From Planctomycetota bacterium (GTDB lineage: Bacteria; Planctomycetota; GCA-002687715; DRQF01): a stretch of DNA of 64,000 nt. The notes under the pieces were generated by a model. That model worked only from the letters and a program-made list of their open reading frames with translations, was not told the origin of the DNA and did no database searches. The translations under genes and the position numbers were made by a program. Shown one piece after another: positions 42,956 through 51,704 of the stretch. Where the stretch lies: assembly GCA_011369445.1 (NCBI GenBank), contig DRQF01000120.1, forward strand, positions 1 through 64,000, written 5' to 3'. Numbering within the stretch: the stretch's first letter is position 1; each line of letters begins with the position of its first letter.

Positions 42956-45900
42956 GTGGATCCAAACTTGGAGTCGGGTCAAATCGTCGGCGATCGCTAC
43001 GTCGTCGGGAAAAGGCTCGAAAAATCTCGGAACGGGACGACCTATTCCGCGCGAGACCGCGTCCGGAAGGGGGAGAGGGTCCGTTTGCGAGTTTTCGTGG
43101 ACGAGGACTCATCCGACCCTGCACAGTCGATCCGCCATGAGCAGGAACTCGCACGCGCCGTGCCCCCTATCGCCGGGATCGTCGTCGCCCGTGAGGTCGG
43201 GGCCGATGGCACCCTGGTCTGGCGGGCCACGGAGTGGCGAGACGGCCACGACCTGAGAGTGCTTGCCGCCAAGGAAGGCGCCGTGCCCGTCGCCACGGCG
43301 GTCGACATCGGCCTCAAGCTCGCCCGCATCGTCGCCCAACTTCATCGCCTCGGCATCGCGCATTTGGGGCTCGACCTCCAGACCATCCATGTCGGGCAAG
43401 GCGGCGACGGGATCTGGATCGACGGCGAACGTTTCTGGCGAGCCCTCGACGGGAGTCAAGATTCGCCCTACCGGCGCGACACGAGCCGCGCTCCGGAATA
43501 CGCGACGCCGGATTCGGTTCCGGATGCGCGCACCGACGTCTTCGACATGAGCTGCCTGCTCACGAGGCTCATCATGGGGATGACGGAGAACGTGGCGGAT
43601 TCCGACCTGGAACGCTGCGATCCCGACGCCACCGTCCGATCCGAACCCCTCCCCCACAGGCTCCTCCAACTCCTGGAGAGAAGCCGGAGCGCCGACCTCT
43701 CGCAGCGGCCCAAGGACGCCGACGCTTTCTTGGAGGAACTGAGCCTCATCCACGATGAATTCTCCATCGCTGCCACGCGGACGATCCAAGCCATTCGACT
43801 GGACGGCGGCGACGACAACGCGACCGTTCTCACCAGCGGCGTCACGAGGACATCAGGTCCTGGTTCCTCCGGGTCGACCGGCAGTCTCAGCCAATCCGAC
43901 TTCGGGGGCGACCAGCCCTTCGAGATCGAATCCGTTCTCGGGCGAGGCGGGATGGGCGTCGTCTACCTGGCGCGCGACAAGAAGCTCGATCGCAAGGTAG
44001 CGATCAAGCTCCATGAGATCACCCAGATCGACGCGGAGAACGGCGAGGACTCCCTCGTGCGGGAAGCGCGCATGATGGCCCGCCTTCCCGTTCATCCCAA
44101 CGTCGTGGCCGTGTTCGCCGCCGACGAACTCGTCGACGGACGCCTCTACGTCGTGATGGAGTACATTGAAGGGGGCTCTCTTCACGGCGAGCTCCGTCGC
44201 GACCCCAAGATGACTTTCGATCGATTCCAACGGATCGCCCGAGATATCTGCGCGGGAGTCGCGCATGCCCATTCGCACGGATTGGTCCACAAGGACATCA
44301 AGCCCGCCAACGTGATGGTCGCCGCGGACGGGCGCCACAAAATCGCCGACTTCGGCATTGCTCATGCCCTCCAGAAGACGGGAATGATGGGCGACGGTGG
44401 CGGGACGGTCTCCGGGACGCCCGCCTACATGTCGCCGGAGCAATTCGAGAATCAGAAGCTCAAGCCGACTTCCGACGTCTACGCCATCGGGTGCCTCCTC
44501 TACGAGCTCGCCAGCGGAGCCCCGCCATTCACCGGTCGCGACGTGTGGCGACAGCATTTCTTCGACCAACCGCGCCCTTTGAGGTTCCGCTTCGAGAGCC
44601 CCGTGAACGACGAGATCGAGCGGATCATCATGAAGGCCCTCTCGAAGGACCCGAAAGAACGCTACGAGGATGCGGGGGCCCTCGGAGCCGCCCTTGCGAG
44701 AACATTCGCCAAGGCCTCCTCGGGGGAAACCGCTTCCGCGATCGCCCCGAAGGCAGGCCATACAACAGCAGAGATGGCGCCCCGTTCTCGGGGGCTCCGC
44801 GTCATCAACTACGGCATCATCGTCCTCGCCGTGGCACTGGCCGGAGTCCTCGTCTTCAAGTCCTTGAACGGGACTCCCGACGCCGTGGGCGGCACGATCC
44901 ATGTCATGGTCGGCGACACCGAGCTCGCCGACCGTAGGGATGTTCAGCTGAACTCGCTCTCCGAGCTGCGGATTCGCCTCGAACCCGGAGAAATCCTCCA
45001 TGAGGCCCTCTGGACAGCCGGTGCGACGACGCTCACCCTTGCCACGCGCACCGACCACGACGGAGTCATCACGCTCTGCGACCCTCTGGGTTCCTTCACC
45101 GAGGGGGTCGTTTCACTTCGATTCGGGGCCGACGGCGAGGCCGTGAAGGAAGATCGGCTGAAGGTCACGGCAAAACCCTGGACGCCTCCGGACTCGCTGG
45201 TCGAATCCGCGGAAGCTCTTCTCGCGGCAGACCTGTCGTCCAGCCCTCCGGCCGAACTCGAGACCCGCCAGCGGAAGCTGGAGACATTGAATGAGGAGGT
45301 CCAGACTCTTCTGGCCGCTCGCCTGCATAAGGAGCACCCCCTCGAGGATCGCTTGAAGTCGGCGTTGGAGACCACGCGCTCATTGCTCGCGGAACGTTCC
45401 ACCTCCCCCGTCCTCCGCATCGATGGTCCAGGGTTCTCGGGCCAACCCGAGGACGAATGGGGGCTGGTCACTTTGGACGACGTCACGATTCGCGTCGAAG
45501 CCCCCCGAGAGGGCCTGCAAGTCTCGGCCGAGCTGAACGACGAGCCCCTCTCGGTCAAAGCGTCGGGAGGCGCGTTTCGCATCTCCAAGCCCTCCAAGCC
45601 CGTCGACTCCGGAACTCTGGTCTTGACCGCCACGGATCGTTGGGGGAACCGAACACGCCTCGAACTGCACATTCGCGCCCTACCCTTCACGCCGCCGAAG
45701 ACGCTCCTGCGAAGCCGCGATGCCATTTTCGACTGCTTACGACGAGGCGACCTGGAAGAGGCCGAGTCCGGGCTCCTCGCCTTGGAAGCCGCCTGGAAGA
45801 AAGCGACCGACGGCGTCCTCAACCCTTCGGCCATCGACACGACCCCCCTCGAAGAAGTGCGTCGCGCGGTCACCGCCGCCCGTGATCGGAAGGAGCGCAT

Positions 45901-47554
45901 GAAGTTCCCGCCCCGGATCCAGGCCTCGGTGGCGGGACGGCCCGTGGCTCAGGACGAGCAGGTGGAGGTCGACTGCCTCGCCGACATTGCCCTTGCGATC
46001 GAGGCCCCCAACGACCTCGCTAGGTGGACGGCCACCTACGAGGGAGAAGTGGTTGGGGAAGGCGAGTCCCCGAACACGGTCAAGCTTCGGGAACCGGCCG
46101 CACCCGCCCGCGTCGGGGAACTCGTCGTCAAAGCGACGGACAAACTGGGGATCGAGACCGCTTTGCGTCTCACCGTGATCGGCCGCCCATTTCAGCTCCC
46201 CGAGGCGGCCGCGACCCGACTCGAAAAGATCCGTGGAGACATCGAATCCGGAGATCTGGACGCCGCATCCGAAGCGCTGGAGGCGCTCGATCTCGAGCTT
46301 CACGTGGCTCTAAAAACCCGCCTGAATCGGGATTCCACGCCGTTGGCGGCCCTGAAATCGCTGCGGACGGAACTCGAAGCCAAGCGCCAAAGCTCCCGTC
46401 GGGTCCCACGGATCTTGTGCGCCGGTCCCCAGGGGCCTCTCGAAAACGGAAGCGTCGTGACAGTGCGTGGTCTCGAGGATTTGGAAATCCGCCTGGACTG
46501 TCAGGGAAACCCCTTGGAGTTCCAAGTCACGTGGAATGGCGAACCCCTGGAGGCCCAACGGGACGGCGCCTGGCTGCGTCTGGGCAACCCGCCCCAGCCC
46601 GCCGCACGAGGGACTTTGACGGTCATGCTGAAGGACGCCCGCCATCGCTCCGTCAGCGCATCTTGGAGCGTCATCGGCAAGCCGTTCTCCCTTTCCACCC
46701 TCACCCGTCAAGAACTGAGCGCGGTCGTGCCCCTCCTCGCTCAACGCCGGGACCTCCGTCGCGTGGTCACCACCCTGGAGCGGCTCCAACGGACCGAAGG
46801 GGACCTCCGCGCGAAGTTCCTGAACCGTCAGCCCTCGGACCTCGCGGCGATCACGGACAGGCTGCGTGACGCACGCAAACTGCTGGCGGAAGCGAAGGCC
46901 ACGCCAACGCCCCAACCGATTACCCCGCGGCCAGTCATCCCCAGGCCGCAGCTCAAGGGGCCCAGCGCCACCCACGCAGGGCTTCGATTCATTCGAGTCA
47001 ACGTGTCCGGCCGACCGCTTTACGTCTGCGACCGGGAGCTTCCATGGGGCGCCTTCGCGTCCTGGTGGGCCGCGAACGGGAGTCGGTTCAACAGTCGAGG
47101 AGTGACGCCCAAGGCCGCCCGCATTCCCGTGACCGGAATCAAGGCCGAGGCCTTCCAGGCTTTCGCCCGCTCGATCGGCGCGCGCATTCCCACCCGGCGC
47201 GAATGGGAGACCTTCGCCGACGCGAAGAGTGGATCGAAGCGCTATCTGCAGGCCTACCCGGACGTGCGCTCCCCCAACTGCAACTCCCGCGTCTTCAATC
47301 CCCGGCGCCTCGGACGGGGGCGCAGGAAGAAACTCTCCCTGAAGCTCGCCGACGACCCGAAGTACGGCGGACATGGGCTCAATGGCTCCTTCTTCCATTT
47401 GGCCGGGAACGTGAGCGAGATTGTCAAAGGACCAGGCGGTCGATGGCAGCTCATGGGGTCCTCGTACAAATCGAAGACGACCCCACCCCTCGGCGCCCGT
47501 GTCTACGAGGGCCCGAAACCCGACGTGGGTGTCCGACTCGTCATCGACGGATAG
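42956..47554 (+). CDS. Pseudokinase-Ser/Thr kinase-TM-repeat-FGE domain protein
   Basis: 1532 residues. AGGAGG 8 bases before the GTG at 42956 sets the start. Residues about 12-270 are a kinase fold without catalytic residues: VRLRVFVDEDS lacks the ATP lysine, HLGLDLQTIHV replaces the HRDLKPxN loop, and no DFG is seen. Residues about 321-590 are an intact Pkn-type kinase: LGRGGMGVVYLARD, RKVAIKL, HKDIKPANVMV, KIADFGIAH and SGTPAYMSPEQ. A single membrane span follows (NYGIIVLAVALAGVLVF, about 616-637). Outside are four repeats of a beta-sandwich plus helical segment (each with a VTIRVEAPREGLQV-like strand and then a helix pair). From about 1341 is an FGE/sulfatase-modifying-factor domain (ELPWGAFASWWAANGS, ARIPTRREWETFADA, FHLAGNVSEI). 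It probably senses an external signal and phosphorylates cytoplasmic targets. Confidence 0.92.
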   Translation: MDPNLESGQIVGDRYVVGKRLEKSRNGTTYSARDRVRKGERVRLRVFVDEDSSDPAQSIRHEQELARAVPPIAGIVVAREVGADGTLVWRATEWRDGHDLRVLAAKEGAVPVATAVDIGLKLARIVAQLHRLGIAHLGLDLQTIHVGQGGDGIWIDGERFWRALDGSQDSPYRRDTSRAPEYATPDSVPDARTDVFDMSCLLTRLIMGMTENVADSDLERCDPDATVRSEPLPHRLLQLLERSRSADLSQRPKDADAFLEELSLIHDEFSIAATRTIQAIRLDGGDDNATVLTSGVTRTSGPGSSGSTGSLSQSDFGGDQPFEIESVLGRGGMGVVYLARDKKLDRKVAIKLHEITQIDAENGEDSLVREARMMARLPVHPNVVAVFAADELVDGRLYVVMEYIEGGSLHGELRRDPKMTFDRFQRIARDICAGVAHAHSHGLVHKDIKPANVMVAADGRHKIADFGIAHALQKTGMMGDGGGTVSGTPAYMSPEQFENQKLKPTSDVYAIGCLLYELASGAPPFTGRDVWRQHFFDQPRPLRFRFESPVNDEIERIIMKALSKDPKERYEDAGALGAALARTFAKASSGETASAIAPKAGHTTAEMAPRSRGLRVINYGIIVLAVALAGVLVFKSLNGTPDAVGGTIHVMVGDTELADRRDVQLNSLSELRIRLEPGEILHEALWTAGATTLTLATRTDHDGVITLCDPLGSFTEGVVSLRFGADGEAVKEDRLKVTAKPWTPPDSLVESAEALLAADLSSSPPAELETRQRKLETLNEEVQTLLAARLHKEHPLEDRLKSALETTRSLLAERSTSPVLRIDGPGFSGQPEDEWGLVTLDDVTIRVEAPREGLQVSAELNDEPLSVKASGGAFRISKPSKPVDSGTLVLTATDRWGNRTRLELHIRALPFTPPKTLLRSRDAIFDCLRRGDLEEAESGLLALEAAWKKATDGVLNPSAIDTTPLEEVRRAVTAARDRKERMKFPPRIQASVAGRPVAQDEQVEVDCLADIALAIEAPNDLARWTATYEGEVVGEGESPNTVKLREPAAPARVGELVVKATDKLGIETALRLTVIGRPFQLPEAAATRLEKIRGDIESGDLDAASEALEALDLELHVALKTRLNRDSTPLAALKSLRTELEAKRQSSRRVPRILCAGPQGPLENGSVVTVRGLEDLEIRLDCQGNPLEFQVTWNGEPLEAQRDGAWLRLGNPPQPAARGTLTVMLKDARHRSVSASWSVIGKPFSLSTLTRQELSAVVPLLAQRRDLRRVVTTLERLQRTEGDLRAKFLNRQPSDLAAITDRLRDARKLLAEAKATPTPQPITPRPVIPRPQLKGPSATHAGLRFIRVNVSGRPLYVCDRELPWGAFASWWAANGSRFNSRGVTPKAARIPVTGIKAEAFQAFARSIGARIPTRREWETFADAKSGSKRYLQAYPDVRSPNCNSRVFNPRRLGRGRRKKLSLKLADDPKYGGHGLNGSFFHLAGNVSEIVKGPGGRWQLMGSSYKSKTTPPLGARVYEGPKPDVGVRLVIDG

Positions 47555-47653
47555 CTCGCTCATTCGCCCCGCCTCACAAGGCCCACCGCGGCCCCCGCTC
47601 CAGGTGAAGGGAAACCCCATCTGGTGAGTATCACTCTCCAACGGAGACTTCCG

Positions 47654-50608
47654 ATGCGACTGATGACAAGATTCCTCGTTCTCGCGTTGCTGCTCAGCGG
47701 CACGCAAGAAGGCTCGGGACAAAGGCCGGCTCCCCACGGGGCCTTCGACACCTCGGAGCGGCAAGCCGCCTGGGAGAGGCACCGCGAGCTTCAAGCGGCA
47801 CAGCCCTTCAAGGGACTTGTCTGGCGCAGCGTCGGTCCCGTCATCCAGGGCGGGCGCGTCGTCGACGTGGCCTTCGTGCCGGGGCAACCGGGCCGTTTCT
47901 ACGCCGCCTACGCCACGGGTGGACTCTGGCGCACCGATGACAACGGTCAGTCCTTTCGCCCCCTCTTCGATCATGAGGCGACCACGGTCCTCGGCGCCGT
48001 CGCGACGGACCCCTCCCATCCCGATCGGGTTTGGGTCGGAACAGGAGAATCCAACTCGTCACGCTCCTCGTACGGGGGCATGGGGGTCTATCGATCCGAT
48101 GACGCCGGCAGGACCTGGACGGCGGTCGGCCTCGCGGACACGGACCGCATCGGACGCATCGTCGTCGATCCCGAGAACGGCGACAGGGTGTTCGTCGCGG
48201 GGCTTGGCAAGCTGTACACACAAGGCGGACGCCGAGGCGTCTTTCGAACGACCGACGGCGGAAGGACCTGGGAACACGTCCTCCAGACGACGGGTATGAC
48301 CGGAGCCATCGATCTCGTCATCGATCCCACGAACTCGAAAGTCGTCTATGCCGCGACCTGGGAGAGGTCGCGCCGCCCCTGGGATTTCATCGAGGGCGGG
48401 AACGGCTCTGGAATCTGGAAGTCCACGGATGGTGGAACCACCTGGAAGCGCCTCGAAGGCGGGCTTCCCCGTGGAGAGAACGTCGGACGTATCGGCCTCG
48501 CTCTTTGTGCGTCACGGCCAAGAACGCTTTATTGCTGCATCGACAACCAGGCCCCCCTCCCCGAGGACGAGATCGATCTCGGGGGCAATCCTTTGTCCGT
48601 CCGACGCGTCCGCGCGATGACGACGGAGGAGTTTCTCGAGTTCGGCGTCGATCGCATCGAGGGATTCCTCCGCGGAAACGATTTCCACCCCGACCTGGAT
48701 GCGGAAACCCTCATCGAGAAGCTGAAGAAGCAAGAGATCACCCTGAAGGACGTCCTCGACGACATCCAGGACGGAAACGCCGCGCTGTTCGACACGACGA
48801 TTCGCGGACTCGAGGTCTGGCGAAGCGACGACGCCGGGGAACACTGGACGCGAACCCACGAGAAGCCACTCGATGGCGTCGTGAACACCTACGGCTACTA
48901 CTTCGGACAGATCCGCGTCGCTCCCTCGGACCCGGAAACCGTCATCACCGTGGGGGTGCCCATGATCAAGTCGACCGACGGCGGGAAGACCTGGTCCTCC
49001 ATCCAGGGGGACGGCATGCATGTCGATCATCACGCCATCTGGATCGACCCCCACGACCCTCGCCACATCCTGGGGGGCAACGACGGCGGGTTGGATGTGA
49101 CCTTTGACGGAGGGGAGCACTGGGATTCCCTCGACGCACAGGCGGTGGGGCAGTTCTATACCGTGGAGCTGGACGATGCGAAGCCCTACAACATCTACGG
49201 AGGGTTGCAGGACAACGGCATCTTGAAGGGATCGTCACGGTCCGATCCACAGCGGGGTCCGCGTTGGACCCGGGTGGGCGGCGGAGACGGCATGTACGTC
49301 CGCATCGACGTCCGCGACGGCAAGACCATCTACTTCGGGTCCCAGTTCGGTCACTATCGGCGCCGTGGTCCGGACGGAGGCCACGAGATCCGCCCGCGAG
49401 ACCGGCTGAAGGAATCGGCGCTTCGCTACAACTGGGCCACCCCCATCCTGCTTTCGCCCCACACGCCGGAAATCGTCTACTTCGGTGCCAACAAACTCTT
49501 CCGATCGATGGATCGAGGCGAATCGTGGGCCGCCATCAGCCCGGACCTCAGCCGCTCTCCGCACCGAGGCGACGTGCCCTTCGCCACCTTGACGGCGGTC
49601 GATGAATCGACACTCCAGGTGGGCCGCCTATGGGCCGGGACCGACGACGGTCAGATCTGGACCAGCAAGGACGCCGGCCTGACCTGGGACGACGTCGGAG
49701 CGGGACTCCCGAGGGATCGGTGGGTGAGCCGGCTGGTGGCTTCCCGCTATGCGAAGGGCCGCTGCTACGTAACTCTCAACGGCTACCGCGACGACGACGG
49801 CACCCCCTATGTCTACGTGACGGAAGACAACGGCCGAACCTGGCGAAGCTTGGCGCAGGGGCTGCCCGGGGAAGCGGTCAACGTCATCCGAGAGGACCCC
49901 CTCGAGGAGGACATTCTCTATGTGGGGACCGACCGAGGGGTCTACGTGTCCCTAGATAGAGGGGAAAGCTGGATGGGGCTGGGCATGGGGCTCCCCTCCG
50001 TGCCGGTCCACGACCTGAAGGTCCATCGCCGGGAGCGGGAGTTGGTGGCCGCCACCCACGGACGCAGCGTCTGGATTCTCGACATCCTGCCCGTCCAGGA
50101 TTCCAAGGACGTGGCCGACGCGACGGTCCATGTCTACCCTGTCGAGGACCGAACCTTCTCGAGAGGCTGGCGGAGGCGTCCCTCGCGCTGGCGTTCCTCG
50201 AGATCCCGTGACCCCGAAATGAAGATCACGTACTGGGCGAAGGAAGCGGGTGACGCCGTCTTCGAACTCCAAGATCGGGACGGACGGGTCTATCGCCGCA
50301 TTCCTCTCGTGGCCAAGCGGGGCGTGAACGTCTTCACTTGGGATCTCAAGGTCGACGAGAAACCCGCCTTGGCGGCCGAACAGGAGCGGCTTGAGAAGAA
50401 TCCCCCGAAGACGCGCGAGGGCATCCGGGAGAAGATGCCCGTCCAAGAAGCCTTGAGGCTGGGTTGGCCACTCTACGCTCAGCCGGGCTCCTACCGAATC
50501 GTCGTTCGAATCGGCGACGCCCAGGCCTCGACGGACTTCAAGATGAAGGCGCCATCCTCCCGACGCTCTTCCAAGAAGAAGAAGGAGAAGATTCGAGGCA
50601 AGCGCTGA
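47654..50608 (+). CDS. Secreted VPS10/BNR-repeat beta-propeller protein
   Basis: 984 residues from ATG 47654 (GGAGAC upstream). A signal peptide (MRLMTRFLVLALLLSGTQEGSG) leads into many Asp-box/BNR repeats of the form S-x-D-x-G-x-T-W: YRSDDAGRTWTAVG, FRTTDGGRTWEHVL, WKSTDGGTTWKRLE, WRSDDAGEHWTRTH, IKSTDGGKTWSSI, FRSMDRGESWAAI, WTSKDAGLTWDDVG, YVTEDNGRTWRSL and YVSLDRGESWMGLG. Two seven- to ten-bladed propellers are likely, as in sortilin/VPS10 and related exported proteins. The last 140 residues form a beta domain and a very basic tail (SSRRSSKKKKEKIRGKR). No glycosidase catalytic residues were recognised, so a binding role is likely. It follows the kinase gene by about 100 bases. Confidence 0.85.
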   Translation: MRLMTRFLVLALLLSGTQEGSGQRPAPHGAFDTSERQAAWERHRELQAAQPFKGLVWRSVGPVIQGGRVVDVAFVPGQPGRFYAAYATGGLWRTDDNGQSFRPLFDHEATTVLGAVATDPSHPDRVWVGTGESNSSRSSYGGMGVYRSDDAGRTWTAVGLADTDRIGRIVVDPENGDRVFVAGLGKLYTQGGRRGVFRTTDGGRTWEHVLQTTGMTGAIDLVIDPTNSKVVYAATWERSRRPWDFIEGGNGSGIWKSTDGGTTWKRLEGGLPRGENVGRIGLALCASRPRTLYCCIDNQAPLPEDEIDLGGNPLSVRRVRAMTTEEFLEFGVDRIEGFLRGNDFHPDLDAETLIEKLKKQEITLKDVLDDIQDGNAALFDTTIRGLEVWRSDDAGEHWTRTHEKPLDGVVNTYGYYFGQIRVAPSDPETVITVGVPMIKSTDGGKTWSSIQGDGMHVDHHAIWIDPHDPRHILGGNDGGLDVTFDGGEHWDSLDAQAVGQFYTVELDDAKPYNIYGGLQDNGILKGSSRSDPQRGPRWTRVGGGDGMYVRIDVRDGKTIYFGSQFGHYRRRGPDGGHEIRPRDRLKESALRYNWATPILLSPHTPEIVYFGANKLFRSMDRGESWAAISPDLSRSPHRGDVPFATLTAVDESTLQVGRLWAGTDDGQIWTSKDAGLTWDDVGAGLPRDRWVSRLVASRYAKGRCYVTLNGYRDDDGTPYVYVTEDNGRTWRSLAQGLPGEAVNVIREDPLEEDILYVGTDRGVYVSLDRGESWMGLGMGLPSVPVHDLKVHRRERELVAATHGRSVWILDILPVQDSKDVADATVHVYPVEDRTFSRGWRRRPSRWRSSRSRDPEMKITYWAKEAGDAVFELQDRDGRVYRRIPLVAKRGVNVFTWDLKVDEKPALAAEQERLEKNPPKTREGIREKMPVQEALRLGWPLYAQPGSYRIVVRIGDAQASTDFKMKAPSSRRSSKKKKEKIRGKR

Positions 50609-50614
50609 GCCCTA

Positions 50615-50635
50615 CCCGCGCCGTGACGGCGCGGG
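50615..50635. terminator. GC-rich hairpin between convergent genes
   Basis: CCCGCGCC (50615-50622) pairs with GGCGCGGG (50628-50635) around a 5-base loop. It lies between the stops at 50608 and 50649. Neither strand has a U-run, so termination would need help from another factor. Confidence 0.4.
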
Positions 50636-50648
50636 GCGCCTCCCCTGT

Positions 50649-50921
50649 TCAGAGGTTGGACTGAATCGAAGTCGCCACCTTGTCGTTCATGAAGGTGACG
50701 GTGATGCTCTTGTCCCCGTCCTTCCAAACCTCGACCTTGCCCGAGGCGATGCCCTGCACGCCCGCGGACTTCGTGTCGTCGGGGCTTCCGAGGATCGCGT
50801 GGACCTCGTCCACGGTCATCCCCGTCTTGATCTTGTCGAAGTTCTCGCGGGTGACCTTGGTACCGCAGGCGAAGACGAACATGAGGGTGAGGAGGACGAG
50901 AAAGCGGGCGAGAGGTTTCAT
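50649..50921 (-). CDS. Small BamE/SmpA-like lipoprotein
   Basis: 90 residues from ATG 50921, with AAGGA 8 bases upstream. The lipoprotein signal is MKPLARFLVLLTLMFVFAC, with Cys19 as the lipid-attachment residue. The mature part has NFDKIKTGMTVDEVHAILGS and VEVWKDGDKSITVTFMNDKV, the helix-helix-strand pattern of the BamE/SmpA (DUF3862-type) fold. Relatives help outer-membrane assembly, but this short single-domain form may do something else. Being minus strand, it converges on the propeller gene and is divergent from lexA. Confidence 0.8.
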   Translation of the reverse strand: MKPLARFLVLLTLMFVFACGTKVTRENFDKIKTGMTVDEVHAILGSPDDTKSAGVQGIASGKVEVWKDGDKSITVTFMNDKVATSIQSNL

Positions 50922-51027
50922 GGTGTGCATCCTTGTTCGGTTTGGGATCGGGTTGGCCGGCAAGTATGGACGTTTCCGGAAGGCCTCGAAAGGGGCTGGG
51001 GCGAGGCGACGACTTGTCCCCACTTCC

Positions 51028-51053
51028 CCCTACTGTCAGGATCGACAGTAGGG
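51028..51053. promoter_or_regulatory. LexA-type operator before lexA
   Basis: CCCTACTGTC and GACAGTAGGG are exact inverted repeats around 6 bases, i.e. a core of ACTGTC-N6-GACAGT. It lies 13 bases before the lexA ATG. TTGTCC (51014-51019) with CAGGAT (51037-51042) after 17 bases is a possible promoter whose -10 the operator covers. The same core occurs twice more at the imuA/imuB junction. Confidence 0.75.
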
Positions 51054-51065
51054 AGATTCCATGTC

Positions 51066-51701
51066 ATGTCTGAATCCTCCATCGATCTGACGCCGGGACA
51101 GCAGCGGGTTCTCGATTTCATCCTAGCCTTCCAAAAACGGGAGGGCTTTCCGCCCACCCATGCGGAGATCGCACGGGGTCTCGGCTTTCGTTCCATCAAC
51201 GCGGCCAGCGAGCACGTCCGACGACTCCGTCGCAAGGGAGTCATCGACTACTCCTCGGGGCTCGCGCGAAGCATCCGAGTGATGGCCGCCGGCGCAGCCC
51301 CCTCGTCGCCCCGTGGACTTCCTCTGATCGGCTCCGTGGCGGCGGGGCAGCCCCTCCTCGCCGAGGAGAACGTCGAGACCCACCTGGATCTGAATCCCGC
51401 CCTTTTCCGACCCCGCGCCGACTACTTCTTGCGAGTCCGCGGCGACTCCATGATCGAAGCGGGCATCCGTCCGGGCGACCTCGTGGCCGTCCATCGGCAG
51501 GCGGACATTCGCGAGGGCCAGGTGGCGGTCATCCGCATCGGAGACGAGGTCACCTTGAAGCGTTGGCGGCGACGGGGCCGCAAAGTTCTTCTCGAGCCGG
51601 CCAACCGTCGTCTGTCTCCCATCGAAGTGGATCTCCGTACCCAGGACGTGGCCATCGAGGGACTTCTCGTGGGACTGCTCCGCCTGGGCATGGACGCCTG
51701 A
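51066..51701 (+). CDS. lexA: LexA repressor
   Basis: 211 residues. The N-terminal winged helix is LTPGQQRVLDFILAFQKREG with PTHAEIARGLGFRSINAASE. The cleavage site is in GSVAAGQPLL (Ala-Gly). The S24 protease domain has the catalytic Ser in YFLRVRGDSMIEAGIRPGD and the Lys in IGDEVTLKRWRR. On DNA damage RecA would trigger self-cleavage and release the operon it heads. A 10+10-base dyad 13 bases upstream is the likely self-operator. imuA, imuB and dnaE2 follow at 3 bases, a 68-base overlap and a one-base overlap. Confidence 0.96.
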   Translation: MSESSIDLTPGQQRVLDFILAFQKREGFPPTHAEIARGLGFRSINAASEHVRRLRRKGVIDYSSGLARSIRVMAAGAAPSSPRGLPLIGSVAAGQPLLAEENVETHLDLNPALFRPRADYFLRVRGDSMIEAGIRPGDLVAVHRQADIREGQVAVIRIGDEVTLKRWRRRGRKVLLEPANRRLSPIEVDLRTQDVAIEGLLVGLLRLGMDA

Positions 51702-51704
51702 CGC

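Noticed and set aside
46310-48019. Minus-strand open frame spanning the kinase 3' end and the propeller 5' end
   Set aside because: It crosses two real genes and shows no motif.
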